From: Belliella kenyensis
GTDB lineage: Bacteria; Bacteroidota; Bacteroidia; Cytophagales; Cyclobacteriaceae
Assembly (NCBI RefSeq): GCF_022549675.1
Contig: NZ_JAKZGR010000005.1
Coordinates: 1 to 64,000 of the forward strand
Direction of reading: 5' to 3'
Length of the DNA stretch: 64,000 nucleotides
Shown piece by piece: positions 18,468 through 27,217 of this stretch (position 1 is its first letter; every line of letters begins with the position of its first letter). Position numbers and translations under genes: made by a program. The notes under the pieces are model-generated. The model did not search any database and was not told where the DNA came from. It saw only the letters and a list, made by a program, of their open reading frames with translations.

Positions 18468-18486
18468 GCCACCTGAGACAAGTGGC
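18468..18486 (-). terminator. Weak terminator downstream of the OmpA gene
   Basis: GCCAC/GTGGC stem of only 5 bp with a 9-base loop, but followed on the minus strand by a run of seven U and more. It is about 200 bases beyond the OmpA stop; the larger hairpin at 18633-18678 is closer. Confidence 0.4.
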
Positions 18487-18632
18487 CCTTTAACAGTTAC
18501 AGGTTAGGGATCTTTAATTCTCAAGGTAATTTAGAATACCATGGAGACTATATTTTGATGAGCTATTACTTCCGATGAAATTTCAAATCCAAAGGTAAAT
18601 GCTCTTAAATTGAATTGTCTAAAATTTTTACA

Positions 18633-18678
18633 CTCTTGTAGCGTACTTTAAGTTGTGACAAAAAATACGCTACAAGAG
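18633..18678 (-). terminator. Long hairpin at the 3' end of the PorP-OmpA unit
   Basis: Perfect 13-bp inverted repeat, CTCTTGTAGCGTA (18633-18645) and TACGCTACAAGAG (18666-18678), with a 20-base loop, six bases past the OmpA stop. On the minus strand it is followed by TGTAAAAATTTT, which could act as a U-rich tail. The loop is larger than usual for a terminator. Confidence 0.5.
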
Positions 18679-18684
18679 CTTAAG

Positions 18685-21039
18685 TTATTTCCTGAGCTTA
18701 AGCTCTGTTCTTCTGTTTTCTTGATGCATGGCCTCAGTACATTCTCCACAATCATGTATTGGCTTGCTCTTACCATACCAAACAAAGTTCATCCTTGCTG
18801 CTTCTACCCCCCGCTTCTTCAAGTAATCCATAACCACTTTTGCTCTTCTTTCACTCAGAGGTATGTTGTAATCAACACTACCCCTTTGATCAGTGTGACC
18901 TTCTATATCAAGATTGAGATGAGGCATACGATTCATCATGACTGCTGTACGCTCCAGTTCTTTTCTATGTACAGGCCTTATAAATGATTTGTCAAAATCA
19001 AAGTAAACTATAGGAATCGCATTCAACTCTCTCTGAAGTTCTTCAAATATGCCAATTTCATCACAGATGTCTTTGTCAAGCAATTCTTTAGGAAGTTCGT
19101 ATTGTTTTGTAGGATCTGGAAATGCTTCTAAGACTAACTCTGACCTTCTATTCAATTGATGCTCCCACTCCGGACATGGCACCCCATCGCCACAGTCATT
19201 AGTAAGCTTTTCTTCACCAAACCAATCAGCCCTTATTCTGTCTGGACCTACATTATATCTTTTCAAATACTCACTTACTGCATCTGCTCTTCTCTGACTC
19301 AAAGCCTCGTTGTATTCATAGCTTGCTCTAGAATCAGTATGTGAGGAAACTTTCAAGTCTAGGAATTCATACTTACCCATCAATTCACCTATCTTATCCA
19401 GAACTGGTTCTTCCGTTAACCTGATGAATGATTTATCTAAATCATAATAAACAATATCTACATAGACAGGCATTTGATATGGGATTTTTGCTAGCCTGTA
19501 AGTTCTCTCTAAAACATCCTCTTCCAAACCCACTGTAGTCAGTGTATTATCAAAAATACTGAAGTATCCAGGTTTTGTAATTGATAACTCAAAGCTTTGC
19601 TCCACTGGAAGCTCAGCTGTCAAAGCACCATCATCATCTCTAGAGGTTTCTATTGGATTTTTTGAATCCTTTTCTTTTAGCATTGCTTCAAAACTTTCCG
19701 TAAATAGCTCGCCATCACAATCGATGATTTTAGCTAATAACTTTTTGTTCAGAGCAATCAAACTATAAATATCATCCAGCCCAAGACCTCCATCCCGATC
19801 ACTACTTAAATATATCCTACCCTCAGGAGAGACGCTAAAGGCAAAATCATCACGATTCGAATTATAAGGTAGGCCCAAATTCTCAATTCCTTGAAATTTA
19901 CCAGAATTATAACTTGTCTTAAATACGTCCAATCCCCCCATGCCTGGGTGACCATTACTAGAAAAATAGAAAAAATCACCTGATTTAAAAGGATGACTTT
20001 CATCTTTTGCAGTATTGATTTCTGAGCCAAGATTGACAGGAGAACCAAAACTCATATCTTCATTGTAGTCAACATAGTATAAGTCAAACCCACCCAAACC
20101 GCCAGGCATATCAGAGCTAAAGTAAATTCTTTTTGCCTCTTCGTCTACATGAGGATGCATAACGCTGTAATTGATAGCATCATTGAATGGTAAACTTTTA
20201 TGCTCAGTTAGATTTCCTGCTTCATCGATTTTACTATAAAATATCTCAGCGCCAACAGCAAAACTTCTATTCCCTTTCGCCTTTCTAATGTTTCTTGTGA
20301 CAGTATAGAAAATCAAATCTTGGGCATTTAAGAAAGTAACATCTGAAAAATGTAAAACCTCAGAACTTCCTGGATCTATTTCTGAAATTTCATCCTGATC
20401 ATTCTTTCTATAGATTCTAAAGAATTCTCTGTCATTAAAGTCATACTTATCCTTGCTATAAATATCATTCAAATCAGGTCTAATAGCAGCTTTCTTACTT
20501 GGAGTAACCTCTCCTCTATCGGATGCAAAATACATATTGCCTGAACTATCAAAGGCAGAACCAAAATCTGATCCAGAGCTATTAACACCCTCAACTGGAT
20601 CTAGCCTGTATCCTGGGTTTTTCTTGTAAAGCTTAGCTAAAAAATCAAAATCAAACTCTGGAAAATCGGCCTTTTCAAAGCTTGTTTGCTCAAGCATTTG
20701 ATCTACATTAAAATCAGCATTTTGAAATAACAAGGCCGACTTAATATATTGTACGTAATCATCCCTATCTGACTCATCGAATGAAATAGTTTTTTTCCAC
20801 CATTCATAGGATTTATCATAAGATCTGATTTCAGTATAACTTTCAGCGATTCTTCTAGCAGTACTATATCTCTCTCTTCTTTCAAATGCACGCTCATATT
20901 CACTTGCAGCATGACTGAAATTTTGCAACTCAAACTGCTTGTCTGCATATCTCAGAATGGCATTTTGAGCTCTTAATTCTTGAAAAGAAAATAAAGAAAA
21001 AGTGATAACGAATAAAATCTTTAGGTATAAATTTTTCAT
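18685..21039 (-). CDS. PD40/OmpA outer-membrane-associated protein with two OmpA domains
   Basis: A 784-residue exported protein (signal peptide to about residue 24, LRAQ). In order: a TPR-like helical part (about 28-110), a WD40-like PD40 beta-propeller (about 130-410, repeated FASDRGE/YFSSDMPGGLGGFDLYY motifs), a CarboxypepD_reg-like beta segment (about 420-510), then two OmpA-type peptidoglycan-binding domains. These have SSHTDSRASYEYNEALSQRRA and GHTDQRGSVDYNIPLSERRA as their NxD/Rxx signatures. The architecture matches PorE/SprE-neighbour proteins linked to type IX secretion and gliding, but with a doubled OmpA domain. It starts three bases after the PorP stop, so the two are a unit and probably form an envelope complex. 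Confidence 0.9.
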   Translation of the reverse strand: MKNLYLKILFVITFSLFSFQELRAQNAILRYADKQFELQNFSHAASEYERAFERRERYSTARRIAESYTEIRSYDKSYEWWKKTISFDESDRDDYVQYIKSALLFQNADFNVDQMLEQTSFEKADFPEFDFDFLAKLYKKNPGYRLDPVEGVNSSGSDFGSAFDSSGNMYFASDRGEVTPSKKAAIRPDLNDIYSKDKYDFNDREFFRIYRKNDQDEISEIDPGSSEVLHFSDVTFLNAQDLIFYTVTRNIRKAKGNRSFAVGAEIFYSKIDEAGNLTEHKSLPFNDAINYSVMHPHVDEEAKRIYFSSDMPGGLGGFDLYYVDYNEDMSFGSPVNLGSEINTAKDESHPFKSGDFFYFSSNGHPGMGGLDVFKTSYNSGKFQGIENLGLPYNSNRDDFAFSVSPEGRIYLSSDRDGGLGLDDIYSLIALNKKLLAKIIDCDGELFTESFEAMLKEKDSKNPIETSRDDDGALTAELPVEQSFELSITKPGYFSIFDNTLTTVGLEEDVLERTYRLAKIPYQMPVYVDIVYYDLDKSFIRLTEEPVLDKIGELMGKYEFLDLKVSSHTDSRASYEYNEALSQRRADAVSEYLKRYNVGPDRIRADWFGEEKLTNDCGDGVPCPEWEHQLNRRSELVLEAFPDPTKQYELPKELLDKDICDEIGIFEELQRELNAIPIVYFDFDKSFIRPVHRKELERTAVMMNRMPHLNLDIEGHTDQRGSVDYNIPLSERRAKVVMDYLKKRGVEAARMNFVWYGKSKPIHDCGECTEAMHQENRRTELKLRK

Positions 21040-21042
21040 AGC

Positions 21043-22017
21043 TTAAAACCATCTAGGGTTGCGCATCACTACACTTCTGGAAGGAATGTAATAGCCTATT
21101 GAAATCTCGTGGGAATTATTTCCATAAGAATTTAACACATTCATGCTGTGATCAAAGGCATAACCTATTCTCAAATTCCTAGTCGCAAAAAGTTCCATAA
21201 TTAAAGCAACAGCATTTCTTTGATTCAAATTATCTTGCAAATGATCCATCCCAACTTGCACATTTGACCTATAAGATCCACCAAGCCAAATTCTTTCATT
21301 AAATAAAAACATGGCATTCAAATCGTAACTTGTAGGAGCTCCTTTTACCTCTTTAATCAAAAAACTAGGTTTGAATTCTATCGACCTACTCAATGGCACT
21401 AATAATCCCGCTGTCAAATAAAAATGAAAATCATGGAAAGCCAGTGCAATGTCTTCTCTCCTCAAAGCACCTCTACCTACCAAATTGAAAGTACTAAATC
21501 CTGCGTAAAATCTTTCTGTATGAAAAAAAAGACCAGCGTTCATATTTGGTGTAAACATATTCACTCTACCCTCTGGTATATTAGGATCATCTGGGTCTCC
21601 TGGTTTTAACATATTCCCGTCAAGTGCATATTCGCTTGCTCCTGCACTAACCCCTAGGCCTAAAAAGCTCTCTCTGCCAGTTTGAATCCTATAGGCATAG
21701 GAAAGCATTCCGACATTGGTCTGAACAGGACCTAACTGATCACTTAAAAGGGATATACCAAAACCCATTGTTTCCTCATTGGCACTCATATCGGCCGTCA
21801 GTGTAAATGTCTTGGGAGCACCTGGAAATCCAACCCATTGATCCCTATAGGTACTTTGGATATATGGCTGACCTTTGTAGCCAGCATATCCTGGATTAAT
21901 GTGCAAACCATTAAATATGTACTGACTAAACTGAGGTAATTGCTGGGCATACCCTTTCTGGATCGCAAAAAAAGCGAACAAAAGCATTAAATACCTAATT
22001 TTAAAAATGTATTTCAT
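21043..22017 (-). CDS. PorP/SprF family type IX secretion membrane protein
   Basis: Outer-membrane beta-barrel protein of the PorP/SprF family. The start at 22017 gives a clean signal peptide (MKYIFKIRYLMLLFAFFA..YAQ); an in-frame ATG 21 bases upstream would add seven residues before it. The mature protein opens with the family hallmark LPQFSQYIFNGLHINPGYAG and ends with a repeated amphipathic strand pattern and FDHSMNVLNSYGNNSHEISIGY. PorP of Porphyromonas and SprF of Flavobacterium are needed for secretion or for surface delivery of adhesins. Extra copies like this one usually pair with an OmpA/PD40 partner, as here. Which cargo it serves is unknown. Confidence 0.9.
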   Translation of the reverse strand: MKYIFKIRYLMLLFAFFAIQKGYAQQLPQFSQYIFNGLHINPGYAGYKGQPYIQSTYRDQWVGFPGAPKTFTLTADMSANEETMGFGISLLSDQLGPVQTNVGMLSYAYRIQTGRESFLGLGVSAGASEYALDGNMLKPGDPDDPNIPEGRVNMFTPNMNAGLFFHTERFYAGFSTFNLVGRGALRREDIALAFHDFHFYLTAGLLVPLSRSIEFKPSFLIKEVKGAPTSYDLNAMFLFNERIWLGGSYRSNVQVGMDHLQDNLNQRNAVALIMELFATRNLRIGYAFDHSMNVLNSYGNNSHEISIGYYIPSRSVVMRNPRWF

Positions 22018-22038
22018 GATCCAATTTTTATAGCCCAA

Positions 22039-22401
22039 ATATGCTATTATTCACATTCAGGAACTAGCTTAAAATTTTTGTACTTAATTATCTTGATAAA
22101 ACAATTTTGACTCAATTTAATCTACTAAAGAAGATTTCTGAGCTTTAGGTAAAATTCATAAATACCTGCTGATTTGCATATATTTAAATCAACAAATTCA
22201 GTCATTTTAAATTCTTTGTATTTGATAGCCACAAACTTAAACTAATTGTAAACCATATGTTATATATTTGTATACGCAATTATACTCAAGCTAGCAAATT
22301 TCACAAATATGGTAATAAAGTGAAATACAAAATTCAAAAAAAATCATAAAAAATACGGAATTTATAATTTAAAATTCAAACATCACTTAAAGTAAAAATT
22401 G
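22039..22401. other. AT-rich intergenic region, no gene seen
   Basis: About 360 bases between the PorP start and the pheS terminator. It is strongly AT-rich with many stops in all frames, and no coding or repeat structure is evident. It should carry the PorP promoter; a minus-strand CATATTTG close to the start differs from TAnnTTTG at one base. Confidence 0.4.
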
Positions 22402-22435
22402 GCATATAAAGCCCCTATTATGTTGCTTTATATGC
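22402..22435 (-). terminator. pheS terminator
   Basis: Perfect 11-bp inverted repeat GCATATAAAGC (22402-22412) and GCTTTATATGC (22425-22435), followed on the minus strand by CAATTTTTACTTT. It is 30 bases beyond the pheS stop. Confidence 0.65.
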
Positions 22436-22464
22436 TAATTTTTAATAAACCTTTTCGCTACTTT

Positions 22465-23493
22465 TTAAGTCATTGTCCGGAATTGTTTCAGAAATCTTAT
22501 ATCATTTTCGGTAAATAGTCTCAAATCTTTGATTTGGTATTTAAGCATAGCGATACGTTCTATGCCCATCCCAAAAGCAAACCCGGTATACTTCTTTGAA
22601 TCTATACCACTATTTTCCAAAACATTAGGATCAACCATCCCTGAGCCACCTATCTCTACCCATCCTGTACCTTTGCATACATTGCATCCAGACCCTCCAC
22701 AGAGTTGGCAAGAAATATCTATTTCAGCACTTGGTTCTGTAAAAGGAAAATAAGAAGGTCTAAATCTTACTTTAGTATCCTTTCCAAACATTTCCTTTGC
22801 AAAATGATACAATGTGTTTTTCAAGTCAGAGAATCCAACATTTTCATCAATATATAGTCCTTCGACTTGATGAAATATACAATGCGCTCTAGCAGAGATA
22901 GCTTCATTTCTATAAACTCTTCCTGGAGAAAGTGTCCTGATTGGAGGCTTTTGATTTTCCATAACCCTTACCTGTACTGAGGAGGTATGAGTACGCAAGG
23001 CAATATCTGGCCCCTTTTCTATGAAAAAGGTATCTTGCATTTCTCTTGCAGGATGATTTTCTGGGAAATTCAAAGCTGTAAAATTATGCCAATCATCCTC
23101 AATCTCTGGACCATCTGATAGATTGAATCCAATTCTCTCAAATATCTCTATGATGCGCTGCCTCGTAGCAGTCAACGGGTGAATCCCTCCTACAGCGATA
23201 TTGCTTGGCGGCAAAGTGAGGTCAATATCTTGATTTTTGGATTTTGATTGGCTAGAGTTGACTTTTTCTATAAGCAGCTGAAACTTTTCCTCTGCTAGGA
23301 TTTTGACATCATTGATCAGTTGGCCATAAGCTTTTTTTTCTTCATTAGGCACATTTCTCATCTCTGCGAAAAGCTCGCCCACTACGCTTTTCTTACTAAT
23401 ATATTGCATCCTATAAGCTTCGAGCTGCTCTGCATTATTGGCATCAGCATTTGCTATTTGGGATTTTATAATATCTATTTTTTCTTGTTGCAT
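22465..23493 (-). CDS. pheS: Phenylalanine--tRNA ligase alpha subunit
   Basis: Catalytic subunit of the alpha2-beta2 enzyme charging tRNA-Phe. Starting at 23493 (MQQEKIDIIKSQI) gives 342 residues, the usual length; the ORF continues upstream with nine residues that are not family-like. The N-terminal coiled-coil arm covers about 1-85, then class II synthetase motifs appear: motif 1 around HPLTATRQRIIEIFERIGF, motif 2 with RTLSPGRVYRNEAISARAHCIFHQVEGL and motif 3 with GFAFGMGIERIAML. Four cysteines in CQLCGGSGCNVCKGTGW (about 270-285) form a small zinc-ribbon-like insertion seen in many Bacteroidota PheS. pheT is not adjacent. Confidence 0.96.
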   Translation of the reverse strand: MQQEKIDIIKSQIANADANNAEQLEAYRMQYISKKSVVGELFAEMRNVPNEEKKAYGQLINDVKILAEEKFQLLIEKVNSSQSKSKNQDIDLTLPPSNIAVGGIHPLTATRQRIIEIFERIGFNLSDGPEIEDDWHNFTALNFPENHPAREMQDTFFIEKGPDIALRTHTSSVQVRVMENQKPPIRTLSPGRVYRNEAISARAHCIFHQVEGLYIDENVGFSDLKNTLYHFAKEMFGKDTKVRFRPSYFPFTEPSAEIDISCQLCGGSGCNVCKGTGWVEIGGSGMVDPNVLENSGIDSKKYTGFAFGMGIERIAMLKYQIKDLRLFTENDIRFLKQFRTMT

Positions 23494-23571
23494 TGGTTCA
23501 AGAATTTTTTGAAAACACAAATCTAAAATAATCTGATAGATTGAAATGAGTTTTATTTGATTATATGAATT

Positions 23572-24762
23572 TTACCCCTTCCTTTTCAGTTTGGCAATAT
23601 AAAAGCCATCAAAACCACTCTCCTGAGCCAATACTTTACTATCCTCCATTAGCTCAAAATCTCTTCCGTTCGGTGAGTTCAAGAATTTTGAGACCTGATC
23701 TTGATTTTCGCTCGGCAAAATACTGCAAGTGGCATACACCATAATTCCTCCAGGCTTGAGCATTGTCCCATAAGTCTGAATGATCTCTTGCTGGATTTCT
23801 TGTACTTTCTGAACAGATTCAGGCGTAATTTTCCATTTGGTATCTGGATTTCTTCTCAGTACACCCAAGCCAGTACATGGCACATCAAGCAACAACCTAT
23901 CGGCGGAACCTTTGAGTCGTTTGATAGTTTTGTTTCCTTCGATCACCCTTGGCTCGATGATACTAATTCCATTCCTTCTAGCTCTCAGCTTCGTGTTCTG
24001 TAGTTTCCAAGCTTCTGTGTCCATGGCAATGATTCTTCCTTTGTTTTCCATCAATGAAGCCAAATGAAGAGACTTTCCTCCTGCCCCTGCACAGGCATCT
24101 ATTACTCTCATACCCGGCTCTACTTCCAAAGCCTGAGCCACAAGTTGAGACGAGGCATCTTGGACTTCAAACAAACCTTCTTTGAAAGCTGGATTTTTGA
24201 AAACATTCTGCCTCTGCCCCAATACCAATGCGTCTTTATAGCCCTTGGGTGCATATGTTTCTATACCATCCTTTGACAATCTATTCATCAAGTCCTCTCT
24301 TGATATCTTCAAAGTATTTACTCTCAAGACCACATCTGCTTGAGTGTTTAATGTGGAGATTTCAGCTTCCCATTTCGACCCTAACAATTCTTCTCCCATT
24401 TTGTCAAGCCACTCTGGAATTGATTGAAGTGTTGCTCTATCTGTTATTTTTTTATATTTCCGCTCTACAGCCTCTGGGTTTATGCCTTTGAACTCCCTCC
24501 ACTCTGGTAGAATCTTACCTTGGAGTAGCCAATAGGTACCAAATAGATGAAATGTATCTGAAGATGGGCTTACTGCATTGATCAATTTCCACCATCGAAC
24601 CATATCGTAAACCGACTCAGCAATGAAACCTCTATCTCTCGATCCCCATTTTGGATTGGACTTCAGGGTACGCTCTATGACTTTGTCTGCGTATTTGTTA
24701 TTTTTAAAGATTTCATCAATTGCGGTGACTACACCATTGACCGTACTTGTGTGGAGTTTCAT
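23572..24762 (-). CDS. RsmB/NOP2/Sun-type RNA (cytosine-5) methyltransferase
   Basis: A 396-residue SAM-dependent m5C methyltransferase, probably of 16S rRNA. The N-terminal part (about 1-140) is helical, like the NusB-related region of RsmB though shorter. The catalytic half carries motif I VIDACAGAGGKSLHLASL, the motif IV loop LLDVPCTGLGVLRRNPDTKW with one cysteine, and motif VI MVYATCSILPSENQDQV with the nucleophile. Both essential cysteines are present. The exact target base (C967 as in RsmB, or another site) cannot be read from sequence, so no symbol is given. Transcribed singly, with pheS about 80 bases downstream. Confidence 0.9.
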   Translation of the reverse strand: MKLHTSTVNGVVTAIDEIFKNNKYADKVIERTLKSNPKWGSRDRGFIAESVYDMVRWWKLINAVSPSSDTFHLFGTYWLLQGKILPEWREFKGINPEAVERKYKKITDRATLQSIPEWLDKMGEELLGSKWEAEISTLNTQADVVLRVNTLKISREDLMNRLSKDGIETYAPKGYKDALVLGQRQNVFKNPAFKEGLFEVQDASSQLVAQALEVEPGMRVIDACAGAGGKSLHLASLMENKGRIIAMDTEAWKLQNTKLRARRNGISIIEPRVIEGNKTIKRLKGSADRLLLDVPCTGLGVLRRNPDTKWKITPESVQKVQEIQQEIIQTYGTMLKPGGIMVYATCSILPSENQDQVSKFLNSPNGRDFELMEDSKVLAQESGFDGFYIAKLKRKG

Positions 24763-25085
24763 ATTGCTTTATTTCAACTAGCAAAGATAGGAAGATTTAA
24801 AAGAATCTGGTCAAATTCCAAAAATCCCATATTTAATTTGGAGTATGGTTTGATGTTTGTGGATATGTAATTTGGAAAGTCTTTACTATATACTAGGTCA
24901 TTTGCTCCTGTTTATTTTATCTATCCATAGATTCCGGCCTTTCGCATTTGTCACCTAAATATCAAGATGTTATATATAGGATTATTCTATTGAAGGATTG
25001 AAACCTATTCGTAAAAAACAAAAAAATTAAAAAAAATCACCGATAAGTAATAGTAGAAACTCAACAATAAGCTTTAATTTTGATC
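24763..25085. other. Intergenic region between divergent genes
   Basis: A 323-base AT-rich gap between divergent starts, without repeats or reading frames of note. Near its right end TAATTTTG (25075-25082) matches the Bacteroidota -7 element, but it lies almost on the ATG at 25086, so it would give a leaderless or nearly leaderless message if used. Confidence 0.35.
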
Positions 25086-25370
25086 ATGGGAGAAAAAAAA
25101 TGCCCTCATTGTGGGGAATGGTCTAAATGGACCACAGATATCAATGATAAATGTGAACATTGTGGTCAACCTCTGGGAGGGCGAGACCTTGAATATAAAG
25201 AAATACGAGACAGAGATACAAAAGCTAATGAAGAGCAGTGGATCTTTTACATCAAAGAGTCTGATAGTGAATTGGTAAAAAGCATGAAAAAAGTTGGTAA
25301 CTTTTTTTATACTGTTTATATGGCTATCATTACTTTTCTCGCTTGGGTTATTGCCGCACTTCCTGGTTAA
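25086..25370 (+). CDS. Small zinc-ribbon protein with C-terminal membrane helix
   Basis: Not assigned to a named family. The ATG at 25086 gives 94 residues; a TTG two codons earlier is less likely. Four cysteines in two pairs, CPHCGEWSKW (5-14) and CEHCGQPLGG (23-32), form a zinc ribbon like those of rubrerythrin- or zinc-ribbon-fold adaptor proteins. A charged helical middle and one hydrophobic helix (about 68-92, FFYTVYMAIITFLAWVIAALPG) follow, so the ribbon should face the cytoplasm on a membrane anchor. It is directly followed (stop TAA, next ATG) by a membrane protein gene and then prmC, forming a three-gene unit with coupled translation. Confidence 0.75.
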   Translation: MGEKKCPHCGEWSKWTTDINDKCEHCGQPLGGRDLEYKEIRDRDTKANEEQWIFYIKESDSELVKSMKKVGNFFYTVYMAIITFLAWVIAALPG

Positions 25371-25739
25371 ATGTCAGTCTTAAAAAATCCCCTGTTTATT
25401 ATTTGTTGTATTGCATTTTGGGTAAACCAAGCAATAGAACGTGCATGGGAGATATACATACCTTGGGTCCATGCATACCTAGATGACTTACTGGCTATGC
25501 CCGTGATCTTTGGTATTACACTTCAAATTTTCCGATGGATTCATCCTTTGAAAGCAAAATTCAGATTTTCAAAGAAACAATTGATCATTGGTTGGATTTA
25601 CTTTTCATTAATATTCGAAGTATTTTTACCCAGCAGATCCGATATATACACAGCAGATCCATGGGATGTGGTGTGTTACGGAATCGGAACTATTGCATTT
25701 TACATTTTCATCAACAACCCAAGTATTACTGAGAAATGA
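25371..25739 (+). CDS. Small integral membrane protein, unknown function
   Basis: A 122-residue protein with four predicted transmembrane helices (about 8-22, 38-54, 68-84 and 96-114), with WEIYIPWVHAYLDDLLAMPV in the first loop. The pattern resembles the small VanZ-like or magnesium/citrate-transporter-labelled proteins of Cytophagales, which have no tested function. The ATG directly follows the zinc-ribbon stop, and its stop overlaps the prmC start (ATGA), so all three are translationally linked. The pairing with a membrane-anchored zinc ribbon suggests the two act together, but this is inference. Confidence 0.7.
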   Translation: MSVLKNPLFIICCIAFWVNQAIERAWEIYIPWVHAYLDDLLAMPVIFGITLQIFRWIHPLKAKFRFSKKQLIIGWIYFSLIFEVFLPSRSDIYTADPWDVVCYGIGTIAFYIFINNPSITEK

Positions 25740-26575
25740 TTTCACTGAAACAACTTTTTCAAAGCAATTCAGAAAAACTTCAGTTTATCTACCCTAAGCA
25801 AGAAGCTGAAAGCCTGATTTTATGGCTATTAGAAGATACTTTGGGTATCAATAGACAGGATCTCTTGCTTGATAAAACCATCCATGAAGTCCCTGATATA
25901 CTGTATTCACACATCAAAAGTCTTTTAGAGAAAAAACCCATTCAGTACATTTTAGGTATTGCACCATTCTATGGTAGGTCATTTGAAGTGAATGAAAATG
26001 TACTTATACCTAGAAATGAAACAGAAGAACTTGTTCACTTAATTATCCAAGAAAATAAACAACTAAATCTTCGCATTTTAGATATTGGAACTGGGTCTGG
26101 ATGTATACCCATTAGTTTAAAATTAGAAATCCCCTCGTCTAAACTATTTGCAATAGATGTAAGTCCTGAAGCGCTATTGATAGCAAAAAGAAATGCGGAG
26201 GCACTGGAGGCAAGCGTGGAATTTCTAAAAGTTGACATTTTGAACGAAGAAATCCATTTGAATAATTTAGACATCATCGTAAGCAATCCTCCTTATGTAC
26301 TTGATTCTGAAAAATCTATCATGCACGAAAATGTACTCAATCATGAGCCACATCTAGCACTTTTTGTAGATGATGATGATCCATTGATCTTTTACAGGAA
26401 TATAGCCCAGAAGGCGACATCAAGTCTCAAAAAAGGTGGGAAATTATATTTTGAAATCAACGAGGCCTATGGTGAAGATGTGGTGAACCTCCTCGAAGAA
26501 ATGGGCTATACTGAAGTGATTCTTAGGAGAGATCTAAACGACAAAAATCGTATGGTAAGTGCAGCATTAACTTAA
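25736..26575 (+). CDS. prmC: Release factor glutamine methyltransferase PrmC
   Basis: Methylates the glutamine of the GGQ motif of release factors RF1 and RF2 in the cytoplasm, which raises translation termination efficiency. The 279-residue protein shows the N-terminal helical domain (about 1-80), the methyltransferase motif I ILDIGTGSGCIPISL (near 116-130), and the diagnostic NPPY in IIVSNPPYVLDSEKS (near 181-195). Length fits the family. Placement after two small membrane-linked genes is unusual, since prmC is commonly beside prfA; prfA is not in the window. Confidence 0.95.
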   Translation: MISLKQLFQSNSEKLQFIYPKQEAESLILWLLEDTLGINRQDLLLDKTIHEVPDILYSHIKSLLEKKPIQYILGIAPFYGRSFEVNENVLIPRNETEELVHLIIQENKQLNLRILDIGTGSGCIPISLKLEIPSSKLFAIDVSPEALLIAKRNAEALEASVEFLKVDILNEEIHLNNLDIIVSNPPYVLDSEKSIMHENVLNHEPHLALFVDDDDPLIFYRNIAQKATSSLKKGGKLYFEINEAYGEDVVNLLEEMGYTEVILRRDLNDKNRMVSAALT

Positions 26576-26599
26576 TCAAACCTATTGATATCTAAATAC

Positions 26600-27217
26600 T
26601 TAATAGTCCATCACAAAATCTCCAATCCAAAATACTTTGTTAGATTTGAAAGTAACGAATCCTTCACCCACTTCGATAAAAGTAGCGTAGGTAATAGCGT
26701 AAATTTGGTTTTCTTCGTTCTCTTGTACCTCCACAAAAGTCCCTTCTGGGGCATGCAATTGCAAGCTTGCACCCGCAAACCACTTTTTAAACGCACCATT
26801 CTTTACAGGAAAATAGCGCATAGGTGCGTCCCAAACCACCAAATCAAGAAATGAGAGCATGGCTTCCAAACCAAAAACCTGCTGATGATTGAACCCAATG
26901 ACATTGACTGACCCATGTTTAGTAGCTATCAAATATTGTAATCCTTCATCAAGAAAATTCTCGTCGCTGACTCCCAAAAATTTCACTGGATACTGCTCCT
27001 CTAGTAAGCTGTAATTTTCCTTTTGGAAATCCATGTCTGCTATGATCAAGTCAATTTTGATCCCCCAAGAAATCACTGTATGAACCTCCTCTTGCGCCAC
27101 CAATACAGTAGGTGACCATTCCAAAAGAGGCGCTATACTCTCATATCCAAAGCCTATTGTGTTCAAAATCAATAATGCTGGCTCTTGTTGTTCTTTTACA
27201 AAATGGTGGGAAGACAT
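26600..27217 (-). CDS. Thiamine pyrophosphokinase-like protein, degenerate motifs
   Basis: A 205-residue protein whose pattern resembles thiamine pyrophosphokinases: an N-terminal alpha/beta domain with IKIDLIIADMDFQ where active enzymes have a GDxDS motif, and a C-terminal beta-sandwich (about 130-205). The second hallmark, GGRxDH, is replaced by a segment reading VIGFNHQQVF, so Gly-Gly-Arg and the Asp are missing. Catalytic activity on thiamine is therefore doubtful; it may be a diverged paralogue with another substrate. No thiamine riboswitch or thiamine gene is nearby. The ATG at 27217 is the natural start. Confidence 0.6.
   Translation of the reverse strand: MSSHHFVKEQQEPALLILNTIGFGYESIAPLLEWSPTVLVAQEEVHTVISWGIKIDLIIADMDFQKENYSLLEEQYPVKFLGVSDENFLDEGLQYLIATKHGSVNVIGFNHQQVFGLEAMLSFLDLVVWDAPMRYFPVKNGAFKKWFAGASLQLHAPEGTFVEVQENEENQIYAITYATFIEVGEGFVTFKSNKVFWIGDFVMDY

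Noticed and set aside
22262-22269. TATATTTG promoter match on the plus strand
   Set aside because: No plus-strand gene follows within 2.8 kb and the region is AT-rich, so a chance match is likely.
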